64,000 nucleotides of DNA from Burkholderiaceae bacterium (GCA_024235895.1 JACKLM010000005.1:265894-329893); one strand, 5' to 3'; positions 17,828-28,994 are shown, counted from the first letter of the stretch. The notes: generated by a model not told the origin, from the letters alone. Made by a program: numbers and translations.

Positions 17828-19870
17828 CAGCTTGCCTCCCCGGGGTCGATCTCGGCCAGCAGCGTGCCGGACTCGACGCTGTCGCCGACCGCCGCGTGCA
17901 GCGCGACGACGCGGCCGGCGGTGCCGGCGTGCAGCCACATCTCCATCTTCATCGCCTCGACGCACAGCAGCGGCTGCCCGGCGGCGACGGCATCGCCCGG
18001 CGCGACCGCGACCGCGGCCACGCGCCCGGCGACCGGGGCGCGTGCGCGCCGCGGGTCGGGCGCGTCGTCGCCGGCGGGGTAGGGCGAGGCCTCGCGCAGC
18101 ACGAAGACCGCGGCGTCGTGCGCGATGTGCACCGCATCGCCGTCGACGACGGCGACGCAGCGCCTGCGCACGCCGTCGAGCGTGAACTCGACCTCGTGGT
18201 CGTGCACGCGGTGCAGCTCGGCCTCGTGCGTGTGCGTGCCGCACTGCACGTGCCGTACTCGCGTCTTGCACGTTCGGACGCGAACCTGGCTTTGCCGCGT
18301 GCGCCTGCGTCGCGTAGCGTGCGCTGCTCGCTTGCGGTCTCTGCAGCGTCAGGTCCCAGGCGGCGACGCCAGCCGGGCGGCGCGCGCGCGCGCCGTCGCG
18401 CTGCGGCGCTGCGGCGGCGTCGGGCCGCGCGCGGAGCGTGGCGGCCAGCGTCCAGATCGCATCGGGCACCGCGGGCTCCGCCAGCAGCGGATCGCCGGCG
18501 GCGGTCCATTCGTCGATCAGCGTCGTGTGCATGCGCGCGCCGGTGAAATCCGGGTGGCGCAGCAGGTCGCGCAGGAATCGCCCGTTGTGGCGCAGGCCCA
18601 GCAGCGGCGCGTCGGCCAGCAGCGCCTCGAGGCGCCGGATCGCGTCGCCGCGGTCGCGCCCGTGCGCGATCAGCTTGGCGACCATCGCGTCGTAGTGCGG
18701 CGTCACGCGGCCGCCCTCGGCGATGCCGGCGTCGATGCGCGCGCCGCCGAACGACGCGTCGCCCGCACCGCGCCCGGCCAGCGCCTGCGTCGGACGCCAG
18801 TGCAGCACGCCGCCGGTCTGCGGTGCGAAGCCGGTGTAGGGGTCCTCCGCGTAGAGCCTGACCTCGATCGCGTGGCCGGCGAATCGCACGTCCTGCTGCC
18901 GCAGCGGCAGCGGCTCGCCAGCGGCCACGCGCAGCTGCCACTCGACGAGGTCCAGCCCGGTGATGCACTCCGTCACCGGGTGCTCGACCTGCAGCCGCGT
19001 ATTCATCTCGAGGAAGTGGTGCCGGCCGTCGGCATCGACGATGAACTCGACCGTGCCGGCGCCGACATAGCCGACCGCGCGCGCCGCGGCGACGGCGTCG
19101 GCGCCCATGCGCTCGCGCAGCGCGGCGTCGACGATCGGCGACGGCGCCTCCTCGACGACCTTCTGGCGCCGGCGCTGCGCGGTGCAGTCGCGCTCGCCGA
19201 GGTGGATGCAGCCGCCATGCGCATCGGCGAAGACCTGCACCTCGATGTGGCGCCCGCGCTCGATCAGCCGCTCCAGCATCAGCGTGCCGTCGCCGAAGGC
19301 CGCCAACGCCTCGCGCCGCGCGCCGGCCAGCGCCGCCGGCAGCTCGGCCAGGTCGCTCACCAGTCGCATGCCGCGCCCGCCACCGCCGGCCACCGCCTTG
19401 ACGAGCAGCGGCAGGCCGAGCGCCGCGGCCTCCGCGGCGAGCCGGGCGTCGTCCTGCTCGTCGCCGAGGTAGCCGGGCGCGCAGGGTACGCCGGCCTCGC
19501 GCATGCGCCGCTTGGCCAGCGCCTTGTTGCCCATCGCGCGGATCGCCGCCGGTGGCGGGCCGATGAAGACCAGCCCGGCCGCGGCGCAGGCCTCGGCGAA
19601 GTCGGCGCGCTCGGCGAGAAAGCCGTAGCCGGGGTGGACCGCATCGGCGCCGCTTCGGCGCGCGGCGTCGAGCAGCGCGTCGATGCGCAGGTAGCTGTCC
19701 GCCGGCGCCGCGCCGCCGATCGCGACCGCCTCGTCGGCCAGCCGCACATGCGGCGCGTCGGCATCGGCATCGCTGAACACCGCGACGCTGCGGTAGCCGA
19801 GCGCACGCGCGGTGCGGATGACGCGGCAGGCGATCTCGCCGCGATTGGCGATCAGGATCTTCGAGAACAT
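17827..19870 (-). pseudogene. acyl-CoA carboxylase biotin-containing alpha subunit (AtuF/LiuD-like), frameshifted
   Basis: The biotin carboxylase domains are intact: MFSKILIANRGEIACRVIRT, ATP-grasp KAVAGGGGRGMR, EMNTRLQVEHPVTE and the RIDAGIAEGGRVTPHYD region, to about residue 510. The biotinyl domain (VEAMKMEMWLHAGTAGRVVA, Lys in AMKM) is in another frame that begins by about 18249. The span is 681 codons plus one base, so at least one indel lies between about 18250 and 18345, where the linker looks unlike coding sequence in every frame. AtuF carboxylates geranyl-CoA and LiuD 3-methylcrotonyl-CoA; gene order favours the Atu type. Truncation before the biotin lysine would abolish activity unless it is a sequence error. 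Confidence 0.85.
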
Positions 19871-19924
19871 CAGGGCTCAGCGGCTCGATCGCGGCGCGAC
19901 TGCATCTTCGTCATGCGCGGGGCT

Positions 19925-20722
19925 TCATTGCGGCGCCCAGCTCGGCGGACGCTTGCTGAGGAATGCGGCGGTGCCCTCCTGCCCCTCGGCGCCGAGCGCG
20001 GCGCGCGAGAACACCTGCGCCGCCTCGCCGACCAGGCCGGCGGCGCGTGTCCAGCGGCATTCGGCGAGCAGCGCCTTGGTCGCCGCCAGCGCGGCCGGCG
20101 CGCACTGCAGGATCTCGCGCAGCACGCGCGCCAGCACGGTGTCGACCGCCTCGGGCCGGCAGTGCTCGTGCGCCAGCCGCAGCGCGTGCGCGCTGGCCGC
20201 GTCCAGCCGCGCGCCGGTGACGGCGAGCCGCTTGGCCTCGGCATAGCCGACGCGCTCGACGAGGAAGGGCGCGATCTGCGCCGGCACGACGCCGAGCGAG
20301 GTTTCCGGCAGCCGGAACTGCGCACCCTCGACCGCGATCGTCACGTCGGCCACGCAGGCCAGCCCGAAGCCGCCGCCCATCACCGTACCCTCGGCGACGA
20401 CGACCACCGCCAGCCCGGTGCTGGCCCAGGCGACGCACAGCTCGCCGAAGGCGGCACTCACCTTGGCCAGCGCCTCGGGGTCGTCCGCGAGCCGGGCGCG
20501 CGCCGCGGCCATGTCGCGGATATCGCCGCCGGCGCAGAAGTGGCCGCCGGCGCCGCGCAGCACGACGACGCGCGTGCTGGCGTCGTGCTCGGCGTCGTGC
20601 AGCGCGGTGCGCAGCTCGTGCACCATCGCCAGCGACATCGCGTTGCGCACCTCGGGGCGCGCGAGCTCGATCCGCAGCACCGGCCCGTCGCGGTGCAGCC
20701 GTAGGGTCGTCGGCGCGGTCAT
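19925..20722 (-). CDS. enoyl-CoA hydratase, AtuE/LiuC-like
   Basis: 265 aa crotonase. RPEVRNAMSLAM, oxyanion-hole glycines in GGHFCAGGDIRDM, and EGTVMGGGFGLACVADVTIA, PETSLGVVPAQIAPFLVERV. In the atu and liu pathways this enzyme hydrates the branched glutaconyl-CoA made by the carboxylase (isohexenylglutaconyl-CoA or methylglutaconyl-CoA). It starts 12 bases after the acyl-CoA dehydrogenase stop and is followed after 54 bases by the carboxylase alpha subunit, the same order as atuD-atuE-atuF. Confidence 0.9.
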   Translation of the reverse strand: MTAPTTLRLHRDGPVLRIELARPEVRNAMSLAMVHELRTALHDAEHDASTRVVVLRGAGGHFCAGGDIRDMAAARARLADDPEALAKVSAAFGELCVAWASTGLAVVVVAEGTVMGGGFGLACVADVTIAVEGAQFRLPETSLGVVPAQIAPFLVERVGYAEAKRLAVTGARLDAASAHALRLAHEHCRPEAVDTVLARVLREILQCAPAALAATKALLAECRWTRAAGLVGEAAQVFSRAALGAEGQEGTAAFLSKRPPSWAPQ

Positions 20723-20734
20723 GGCGTCGGAGGC

Positions 20735-21889
<1,155 letters not shown>

Positions 21890-21947
21890 CGTCGGTTCTC
21901 CTGGAACGGGTCGGTTCGGGGCGGTCGGGTCGGGCCGCGCGCGGCGG

Positions 21948-23567
21948 CTACATGCGCGCAATGCCGAAGGTGTTGGGGCGCAGCACGCGGCGCGCGGCCT
22001 CCTCGGCCAGCGCCAGGCAGGTGGCGAGGACCTGGCGCGTATCGCGCGGGTCGATGATGCCGTCGTCCCACAGCCGCGCGCTGCCGAACAGGACGTGCGA
22101 CTCGGCGTCGAGCCGACGCCGCAGCTGGTCGCTCATCGCCTTCAGCCCGGCCTCGGCCTTGTCGTCCAGCGCCACGCCCTGGCGGCCGAGCTTGCCGCGG
22201 CCGACCATCTCCATCACCATCGCCGCCTGCGCGCCGCCCATCACCGCGGTGCGCGCGCTCGGCCACGAGAAAATGAATCGCGGGTCGAAGCCGCGCCCGC
22301 ACATGCCGTAGTTGCCGGCGCCGAAGCTGCCGCCGACGACGATGGTGAACTTGGGCACGCGCGCGTTCGCCACCGCCTGGATCATCTTGCTGCCGTGCTT
22401 GATCGCGCCGGCGGCCTCGGCGGCCTTGCCGACCATGTAGCCGGTCGTGTTCTGCAGGAAGACGAGCGGCAGGGCGGCCTGGTCGGCGAGCTGGATGAAC
22501 TGCGCGGCCTTGACCGAGCCGTTCGGCTGGATCGGGCCGTTGTTGCCGAGGAGGCCGACGCGGTGGCCGTCGATTCGCGCATGGCCGCAGATCGTGTCGC
22601 TGCCGTAGGCGGCCTTGAACTCGGTGAAGTCCGAGTTGTCGACGATGCGCCCGACGATCTCGCGCACGTCGTAGGGCTCGCGATCGTCGGCCGGCACGAT
22701 GCCCATCAGCTCCTCGGCATCGTGGCGCGGTGGCAGCGCCGGGGCGCGCGCGGGCGGCTCGTCCCAGGGCAGCGCGGCGAGCAGCTCGCGCGCGATCGCG
22801 ATCGCGTGCGCATCGTCCTCGGCCAGGTATTCGCCCAACCCCGTGACGCGCGCGTGCAGCTCGGCGCCGCCGAGCTCGTCGTCGGTCGCGTCCTCGCCGA
22901 TCGCGGCCTTGACCAGCGGCGGGCCGGCCAGGTAGATCGACGAGCGGCCCTTGACCAGCACGACATAGTCCGACAGCCCCGGCAGGTAGGCGCCGCCGGC
23001 GGTCGACGATCCGTGCACGACCGCGATCTGCGGGATGCCGGCCGCCGACAGCCGCGCCTGGTTGGCGAAGGTCCGCCCGCCGTCGACGAAGATCTCGGCC
23101 TGATACATCAGGTTGGCACCACCGGACTCGACCAGCGTCAGCACCGGCAGCTTGTTCTCCAGCGCCAGCTGCTGCGCGCGCAGCGCCTTCTTCAACCCCA
23201 TCGGCGGCACCGTCCCGCCCTTGACCGCGCTGTCGCTGGCCGAGACCAGCACGCGCTTGCCGGCCACGGTGCCGATGCCGACGATCGAGCCGCCGCCTTG
23301 CACGCTCTTCCTGCCGTCGTCGTCGTGCATGCCCAGCCCGGCGAGCGACGACAGCTCGAGAAAGCCGCTGCCGCGGTCGAGCAGCCGCGCCACGCGCTCG
23401 CGCGGCAGCAGCTGGCCGCGCTCGTCGAAGCGCGCACGCCGGGACTCGGACTCGGCGACGACCCGCGCTTCCAGCGCGCGCACCTCGGCCAGCCGCTCGG
23501 CCATGCGCCCGGCGTTGGCGCGGAAGGCTGCGCCCTGGGTGTCCAGGCGGGACGCCAGCACCGTCAC
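21948..23567 (-). CDS. acyl-CoA carboxylase carboxyltransferase beta subunit (AtuC/LiuB-like)
   Basis: 539 aa, the usual length for methylcrotonyl- and geranyl-CoA carboxylase beta subunits. RVARLLDRGSGFLELSSLAG, LVESGGANLMYQAEIFVDGG, VVHGSSTAGGAYLPGLSDYV, QNTTGYMVGKAAEAAGAIKH and FGAGNYGMCGRGFDPRFIFS are all present. It transfers CO2 from carboxybiotin on the alpha subunit to the gamma-carbon of the enoyl-CoA. The GTG at 23567 overlaps the SDR stop (GTGA), indicating coupled translation. The substrate class (geranyl or methylcrotonyl) cannot be fixed by eye. Confidence 0.93.
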   Translation of the reverse strand: MTVLASRLDTQGAAFRANAGRMAERLAEVRALEARVVAESESRRARFDERGQLLPRERVARLLDRGSGFLELSSLAGLGMHDDDGRKSVQGGGSIVGIGTVAGKRVLVSASDSAVKGGTVPPMGLKKALRAQQLALENKLPVLTLVESGGANLMYQAEIFVDGGRTFANQARLSAAGIPQIAVVHGSSTAGGAYLPGLSDYVVLVKGRSSIYLAGPPLVKAAIGEDATDDELGGAELHARVTGLGEYLAEDDAHAIAIARELLAALPWDEPPARAPALPPRHDAEELMGIVPADDREPYDVREIVGRIVDNSDFTEFKAAYGSDTICGHARIDGHRVGLLGNNGPIQPNGSVKAAQFIQLADQAALPLVFLQNTTGYMVGKAAEAAGAIKHGSKMIQAVANARVPKFTIVVGGSFGAGNYGMCGRGFDPRFIFSWPSARTAVMGGAQAAMVMEMVGRGKLGRQGVALDDKAEAGLKAMSDQLRRRLDAESHVLFGSARLWDDGIIDPRDTRQVLATCLALAEEAARRVLRPNTFGIARM

Positions 23568-24454
23568 GGCTGCAGCACCTTCGGCACGACCGCGCGGTGG
23601 AAGCCCTCGAAAGGCCGCGAACGGTCGTGGTCGACGCTCGGGAAGACCGCGTTGCCCAGCGGCGCACCGCCGTCGATGCGCAGCGTCACGCCGGTGACGA
23701 AGGCCGCCGCCGGCGACAGCAGGAAGACGATCGCGGCGCTGACCTCGGCCTCGCTCGCCAGCCGGCGCAGCGGCACATGCTGGCGCAGGCGCGGGATCAG
23801 CGCGCGCGCCGCGCCCTCGTAGGTGTCCATGCCCGACGACGCGACCCAGCCCGGCGCGACGGCGTTGACGCGCACGCCCGAGGAGGCCCACTCGAAGGCC
23901 GCGCTCAGCGTCAGGTTGGCCATGCCGGCACGCGCCGCGCCCGAGTGCGCCATGCCGGGCATGCCGTTGCGGAAATCGGCCGTCATGTTGACGATCGCGC
24001 CGCCGTGGCGTTGCATGCTGCGCGCGTAGACCTCGCGCATCATCAGGAAGCCGCCGGTCAGGTTGGCGGCGACGACCGACTCGAAGCCGCGCTTGCTGAT
24101 CGCCGCCAGCGGCGCCGGGAACTGGCCGCCGGCGTTGTTGACCAGGGCGTCGATGCGGCCGTGCTCGGCCGCCAGGCGCGCGACCTCGGCCTTGACCGCG
24201 TCCTCGTCGCGGATGTCGAACGCGGCCCAGTCGCAGCGCCCGCCGTCGGCGGCGATCTCGGCGGCGACCGCCTCCAGCTTGGCCGCGGTGCGGCCGCTGA
24301 CGATCACGCTGGCGCCGAGCGACGCCAGCTCGTGCGCGACGCAGCGCCCGATGCCGCTGCCGCCGCCGGTGACCCAGGCGACGCGGCCGTCGAACAGGCC
24401 GGGGCGGAAGACGCTGCGGTAGCTGCCGGGGGCGAGAGCGGTCGGGTCGGTCAT
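23564..24454 (-). CDS. short-chain dehydrogenase, AtuB-like, with altered catalytic motif
   Basis: 296 aa classical-size SDR. NAD(P) site VAWVTGGGSGIGRCVAHELA, NNAGG motif at ALVNNAGGQFP. The normal YxxxK active site is replaced: the sequence is GMAHSGAARAGM, with His and Arg where Tyr and Lys are expected, as in some 2,4-dienoyl-CoA-reductase-like SDRs. First gene of the leftward operon, as atuB is in Pseudomonas. A role on an unsaturated or branched acyl-CoA, rather than alcohol oxidation, should be considered. Confidence 0.87.
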   Translation of the reverse strand: MTDPTALAPGSYRSVFRPGLFDGRVAWVTGGGSGIGRCVAHELASLGASVIVSGRTAAKLEAVAAEIAADGGRCDWAAFDIRDEDAVKAEVARLAAEHGRIDALVNNAGGQFPAPLAAISKRGFESVVAANLTGGFLMMREVYARSMQRHGGAIVNMTADFRNGMPGMAHSGAARAGMANLTLSAAFEWASSGVRVNAVAPGWVASSGMDTYEGAARALIPRLRQHVPLRRLASEAEVSAAIVFLLSPAAAFVTGVTLRIDGGAPLGNAVFPSVDHDRSRPFEGFHRAVVPKVLQP

Positions 24455-24492
24455 CGGCGGGGGCTCGGTCGGGCGAGGGCGCGGTGCAGCGG

Positions 24493-24521
24493 ATTAGGCC
24501 GAAGGCTTACGTATACGTCAA
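24493..24521 (-). promoter_or_regulatory. promoter with MerR-type operator upstream of the SDR operon
   Basis: On the minus strand, -35 TTGACG (24516-24521) and -10 CCTAAT (24493-24498) are 17 bp apart. The palindrome ACGTATACGT (24509-24518) reaches from the -35 hexamer into the spacer, where MerR regulators act. LiuR sites have a similar ACGT-centred palindrome (recollection of the family). The regulator gene is the second gene on the opposite side. Confidence 0.6.
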
Positions 24522-24615
24522 GTCAATGCATCATAGGGAAACTGCCTAGCACCTGCGGAATCAGGCTCCTCTACGATGCGGCGCCAGTCTCGACCCCGTT
24601 CCCGGAGCCTGCCGA

Positions 24616-24912
24616 ATGGACCTGCAAGCCTGCACCGAATCCCTGCGCACCAAGGTCGGCGACGCCAGCGGCCTGAATGCGACGCTGAAGTTCGACTGCG
24701 GCGCCGACGGCGTCGTCGTCGTCGACGGCCGCGCGGTGCCGAACACCGTCGACAACGCCGACCGCGAGACCGACTGCACGGTCGCGATCACGACCGACAA
24801 CCTGGCCGCGATGCTGCAGGGCGCGCTCGACCCGGTGACCGGATTCATGACCGGCCGCTTCACCGTCAGCGGCGACATGAGTGTGGCGATGAAGCTGCAG
24901 CGCATCGTCTGA
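24616..24912 (+). CDS. SCP2 sterol-carrier domain protein
   Basis: 98 aa, a stand-alone SCP2 lipid-binding domain: LNATLKFDCGADGVVVVDG, DCTVAITTDNLAAMLQGALD, PVTGFMTGRFTVSGDMSVAM. Such proteins bind hydrophobic ligands, including acyl-CoAs, in the cytosol and are common beside fatty-acid and isoprenoid catabolism genes. Divergent from the carboxylase operon; the MerR gene starts 2 bases after its stop. Confidence 0.9.
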   Translation: MDLQACTESLRTKVGDASGLNATLKFDCGADGVVVVDGRAVPNTVDNADRETDCTVAITTDNLAAMLQGALDPVTGFMTGRFTVSGDMSVAMKLQRIV

Positions 24913-24914
24913 GC

Positions 24915-25421
24915 ATGGCGACGCGCGGCTCGGTCGGCGGGGCCCCGGCGCGCGCGGAGGTGGTCGCGCCACGGCGCGCGGCGGCCGCACCGAGCGCGCG
25001 CGAGGCGGTCGCGGCGCATCGCGACGAATCCGGCGGCGATCTGTTCGGCATCACCGAGCTGTGCGCCGAGTTCGGCATCTCGGCGCGCGCGATCCGCTTC
25101 TACGAGGACAAGGGGCTGCTCGCGCCGCGGCGCGTCGGCGGCACCCGCGTCTACACGCGGCGCGACCGCGCCCGGCTGGCGCTGATCCTGCGCAGCAAGG
25201 CGATCGGCGCGTCGCTGGCCGAGATCAAGCGCTTTCTCGACCTGTACGGCACGCACGGCGAGGGGCGGGTGCAGCAGCTGCGCTACGTGCTGCGGCGCAC
25301 CGACGAGGCGATCGCCGAGCTCGGGCAGAAACGCGCGCACATCGACGCCACGCTGGCCGAGCTGCGCGTGATCAACGAGGCGGTGCGCGAGCAGCTCGCG
25401 CGCGTGCGGCAACCTGTGTGA
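24915..25421 (+). CDS. MerR-family transcriptional regulator, LiuR-like
   Basis: 168 aa. After an unusual Ala/Arg-rich N-terminal extension of about 42 residues comes the winged helix DLFGITELCAEFGISARAIR FYEDKGLLAPRR, then a dimerising coiled coil (TDEAIAELGQKRAHIDATLA). LiuR-type MerR proteins control leucine/isovalerate and related acyl-CoA catabolism in proteobacteria. A later start near residue 40 is possible. It probably acts on the palindrome at 24509-24518 and is coupled to the SCP2 gene. Confidence 0.88.
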   Translation: MATRGSVGGAPARAEVVAPRRAAAAPSAREAVAAHRDESGGDLFGITELCAEFGISARAIRFYEDKGLLAPRRVGGTRVYTRRDRARLALILRSKAIGASLAEIKRFLDLYGTHGEGRVQQLRYVLRRTDEAIAELGQKRAHIDATLAELRVINEAVREQLARVRQPV

Positions 25422-25526
25422 TTCGGGGCACAGGCCCGGGATCATGGAGGACTACCCCATCGAGACGCCGCAGGTTGCGGCCGTGCTCGGCAGGATGGTC
25501 GACGGACCTGAAACGGGAGCAGGACG

Positions 25527-26732
25527 ATGAGCGAGGCCTATCTCTACGACCACGTGCGCACGCCGCGCGGCCGCGGCAAGAAGGACGGCGGACTGCACCA
25601 GGCCAGCCCGGTGTGGCTGCTGCGCACGCTGCTGCGCGCGCTGCAGTCGCGCCACGAGCTCGACACCGCGCTCGTCGACGATGTCGTGCTCGGCTGCGTG
25701 ACGCCGGTGGGCGAGCAGGGTGCGGACATCGCGCGCACCGCGGTGCTCGACGCCGACTGGGCGCAGACGGTGGCCGGCGTGACGCAGTCGCGCTTCTGCG
25801 CGTCGGGGCTCGAGTCGGTCAACCTCGCCGCCGCCAAGGTGATGAGCGGCTGGGAGGACCTGGTCGTCGCCGGCGGCGTCGAGAGCATGAGCCGCTGGGC
25901 GATGGGCAGCGACGGCGGGGCCTGGTTGATGGACCCGCGCGTCAACCACAAGCTCGGCTTCGTGCCGCAGGGCGTGGGTGCGGACCTGATCGCCACACTG
26001 GAGGGCTGGGGCCGCGCCGACGTCGATGCGTTCGCGCTGCGATCGCACCAGCGCGCGGCGGCGGCGCGCGCCGAGGGGCGCTTCGCGCGCTCGATCGTCC
26101 CGGTGCACGATATCGCCGGCCTGTTGCTGCTGGCCGAGGACGAGACGATCCGCCCGCAGGCGACGATCGAGGCGATGGCCAAGCTCGATCCCAGCTTCGC
26201 GATGATGGGGCAGATGGGGTTCGACGCCACCGCGCTGCGCAAGTACACGACGGTCGAGCGCATCGAGCATGTCCACCACGCCGGCAACTCGTCGGGCATC
26301 GTCGACGGCGCGGCGCTGATGCTGGTCGGCTCGCGCGCGGGCGGCGCCAAGGCGGGCCTCGCGCCGCGCGCGCGCGTCCGCGCCGCGGCGGTCGTCGGCT
26401 CCGAGCCGACGATCATGCTGACCGGGCCGACACCGGCCTGCCGCAAGGCGCTGGCCAAGGCCGGGATGCAGCCCGGCGACATCGACCTGTGGGAGATCAA
26501 CGAGGCCTTTGCCGTCGTGCCGATGAAGACCGCGCGCGACCTCGGGCTGGACATGGACCGCGTCAACGTCAACGGCGGCGCGATCGCGATGGGCCACCCG
26601 CTGGGGGCCACCGGCTGCGTGATCCTGGGCACGCTGCTCGACGAGCTCGAGCGGCGCGACCTGGCGACCGGCTGCGCGACGCTGTGCGTCGGCGGCGGCA
26701 TGGGCATCGCCACCATCATCGAGCGCGTCTGA
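25527..26732 (+). CDS. acetyl-CoA C-acyltransferase (thiolase)
   Basis: 401 aa, thiolase II / FadA type. Catalytic Cys in SRFCASGLES (about residue 90), the His in EINEAFAVVPM region, GGAIAMGHPLGATG and the second Cys in ATLCVGGGMG. Performs the last step of beta-oxidation. It precedes the FadJ-like gene by 10 bases; together they form a complete beta-oxidation unit for the products of the carboxylase pathway. Confidence 0.95.
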   Translation: MSEAYLYDHVRTPRGRGKKDGGLHQASPVWLLRTLLRALQSRHELDTALVDDVVLGCVTPVGEQGADIARTAVLDADWAQTVAGVTQSRFCASGLESVNLAAAKVMSGWEDLVVAGGVESMSRWAMGSDGGAWLMDPRVNHKLGFVPQGVGADLIATLEGWGRADVDAFALRSHQRAAAARAEGRFARSIVPVHDIAGLLLLAEDETIRPQATIEAMAKLDPSFAMMGQMGFDATALRKYTTVERIEHVHHAGNSSGIVDGAALMLVGSRAGGAKAGLAPRARVRAAAVVGSEPTIMLTGPTPACRKALAKAGMQPGDIDLWEINEAFAVVPMKTARDLGLDMDRVNVNGGAIAMGHPLGATGCVILGTLLDELERRDLATGCATLCVGGGMGIATIIERV

Positions 26733-26742
26733 GGAGGCTGGC

Positions 26743-28886
26743 ATGAACGCCATGAGCGAGACGATCCACCTCGAAGTCGGCGCCGACGGCATCGCCGTGG
26801 CGACGATGGACCTGCCCGGGCGGCCGATGAATGTCGTCGGCGAGGCGCTGATGACTGCGCTGGCCGCGGTCGTCGAGCGCGTCGAGTCCGACGCCGCGAT
26901 CAAGGGCCTGGTGCTGGCCTCGGGCAAGGCCGACTTCTGCGCCGGCGGCGATATCGACCGCATCGCGGCGCTGGAGGACGCGCAGCAGGCCTTCGACGCC
27001 ACGATGGCGATGAAGGCGGTGCTGCGCCGCCTGGAGACCTGCGGCAAGCCGGTGGCGGCGGCGATCGCCGGCCACGCGCTGGGCGGCGGGCTGGAGATCG
27101 CGCTGGCCTGCCACGCGCGCTTCGTGCTCGACGACGCACGGGTCAAGCTCGGCCAGCCCGAGGTCAAGCTCGGGCTGCTGCCCGGCGGCGGCGGCACGGT
27201 GCGGCTGCCGCGGCTGGTGGGGATCCAGGCCGCGCTGCAGATCATGGGCGAGGGCGCGGACATCGCGCCGGCCAAGGCGCATTCGATGGGGCTGGTGACC
27301 GAGCTCGCGCCCGACCGCGACGCGCTGCTGGCCGCGGCGCGCGCCTGGTGCCTGGCCAACCCCAGGGCCAAGCAGCCCTGGGACCAGGCCAAATTCCGCT
27401 TCCCGGGCGGCGATTCGCGATCGCCCGGCGTCGTGCAGGTGCTGTCGATCGCGCCGTCGGTCGCCGCGGCCAAGAGCTACGGCAACTACCCGGCGCTGAC
27501 GCACATCATGTCCAGCGTGTTCGAGGGCGGGCTGCTCGGCTTCGACGCCGCCAGCGCGGTCGAGAGCCGCTACTTCGCGGCCTGCGCGACCTCGCAGGAA
27601 AGCCGCAACATGATCGGCACGCTGTGGTACCAGCTCAATGCGATCAAGAAGGGCGCGTCGCGGCCGGCCAAGCTGCCGGCGTCGAAGGTCGGGCGGCTCG
27701 GCGTGCTCGGCGCCGGCATGATGGGCGCGGGCATCGCCTACGTGGCGGCGCGTGCGGGCATCGAGGTGGTGTTGCTCGACACCACGCAGGAGCAGGCCGA
27801 GCGCGGCAAGGCGCATGCGCAGGGGCTGCTCGACAAGGCGGTCAAGCGCGGCCGCACGACGGCCGAGCAGCGCGACGCGGTGCTCGCGCGCATCCGGCCG
27901 ACGACCTCGTTCGACGACCTGGCCGGCTGCGAGCTGGTGGTCGAGGCGGTGTTCGAGGACCGCGCGATCAAGGCCGAGGTGACGAAGAAGGCCGAGGCGG
28001 TGGTCGGCGCCGGCGCCGTCTTCGCGAGCAACACCTCGACGCTGCCGATCACGGGGCTGGCGCAGGCCAGCGGCCGGCCGGCGGGATTCATCGGGCTGCA
28101 CTTCTTCAGCCCGGTGGACAAGATGCCGCTGGTGGAGATCATCGTCGGCGCACAGACCGCCGACGCGACGCTGGCGCGCGCGTTCGACTTCGTGCAGCAG
28201 ATCGGCAAGACGCCGATCGTCGTCAACGACAGCCGCGGCTTCTACACCTCGCGCGTGTTCGCGACCTACGTCCTGGAGGGCATCGCGATGCTGGCCGAGG
28301 GCGTGTACCCGCGTCATATCGAGCAGGCCGGTCTGCAGGCCGGGATGCCGATGCCGCCGCTGGCGCTGCAGGACGAAGTGAGCCTGAGCCTGGCGCTGCA
28401 TGTGTCCGAGCAGACGCGCAAGGATCTGGCGGCCGAGGGCAAGCCCTATCCCGAGCATCCGGCCGAGCGCGTGATCCGCCAGCTGTGCGAGATCGGCCGC
28501 GTCGGCAAGAAGGCCGGGCGCGGTTTCTACGACTGGGGCGACGACGGCCGTCGGTTGTGGCCGGGCTGGCCGAGATGGTTCCGCCGGCAACTGCGCAGCC
28601 GCCGCAGCGCGAGCTGATCGATCGCATGATGTTCGCGCAGGCGAACGAGGCCGCACGCTGCCTGCAGGAGGGCGTGCTGCGCTCGGTGGCCGACGGCAAC
28701 ATCGGATCGATCTTCGGCTGGGGCTTCGCACCGTTTCACGGCGGTGCGCTGCAGTTCGTCAACGCGGTCGGCCCGAAGCGTTTCGTCGAGCGCGCGCGCG
28801 AGCTGGCGGCAGCCTACGGGGCGCGCTTCGAGCCGGCGGCGTGCATCGTCGAGTTGGCGACGGCGGGGCGGGTGTTCGCGGATTGA
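26743..28886 (+). pseudogene. FadJ/FadB-like enoyl-CoA hydratase / 3-hydroxyacyl-CoA dehydrogenase, frameshifted
   Basis: N-terminal crotonase (ASGKADFCAGGDIDRIAAL, AGHALGGGLEIALACHARF), then the NAD-binding dehydrogenase (GVLGAGMMGAGIAYVAARAG, ASNTSTLPITGL, FIGLHFFSPVDKM) and C-terminal domains. The frame breaks at GGG 28563-28565, where one G appears missing in the Leu-Trp-Pro-Gly-Leu-Ala-Glu stretch; the remainder (REQ of MMFAQANEAARCLQEGV, IFGWGFAPFHGGALQFVNAV) continues in another frame to 28886. Restored length is about 714 aa, normal. The frame as given ends at 28617 and lacks the last 100 residues. Homopolymer context suggests a sequencing error. Confidence 0.88.
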
Positions 28887-28994
28887 CGCTGAGTTGCTTC
28901 CGATTGCCTGAAAGCAAACAGGGGCGGGTGCCGTTCTCGTGCTTCGCAAGCTGACGCTTTGGTGGAGTGCTGCCAGCCAGCGCGCGCGCAGGGC

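Noticed and set aside
16943..19870. 975-aa fusion of biotin carboxylase and BKACE
   Set aside because: The middle 140 residues are an Arg/Ala-rich wrong frame; the biotinyl domain is in another frame and BKACE has its own start.
18125..20704. 859-aa plus-strand ORF over the carboxylase and hydratase
   Set aside because: Antisense shadow of well-supported genes.
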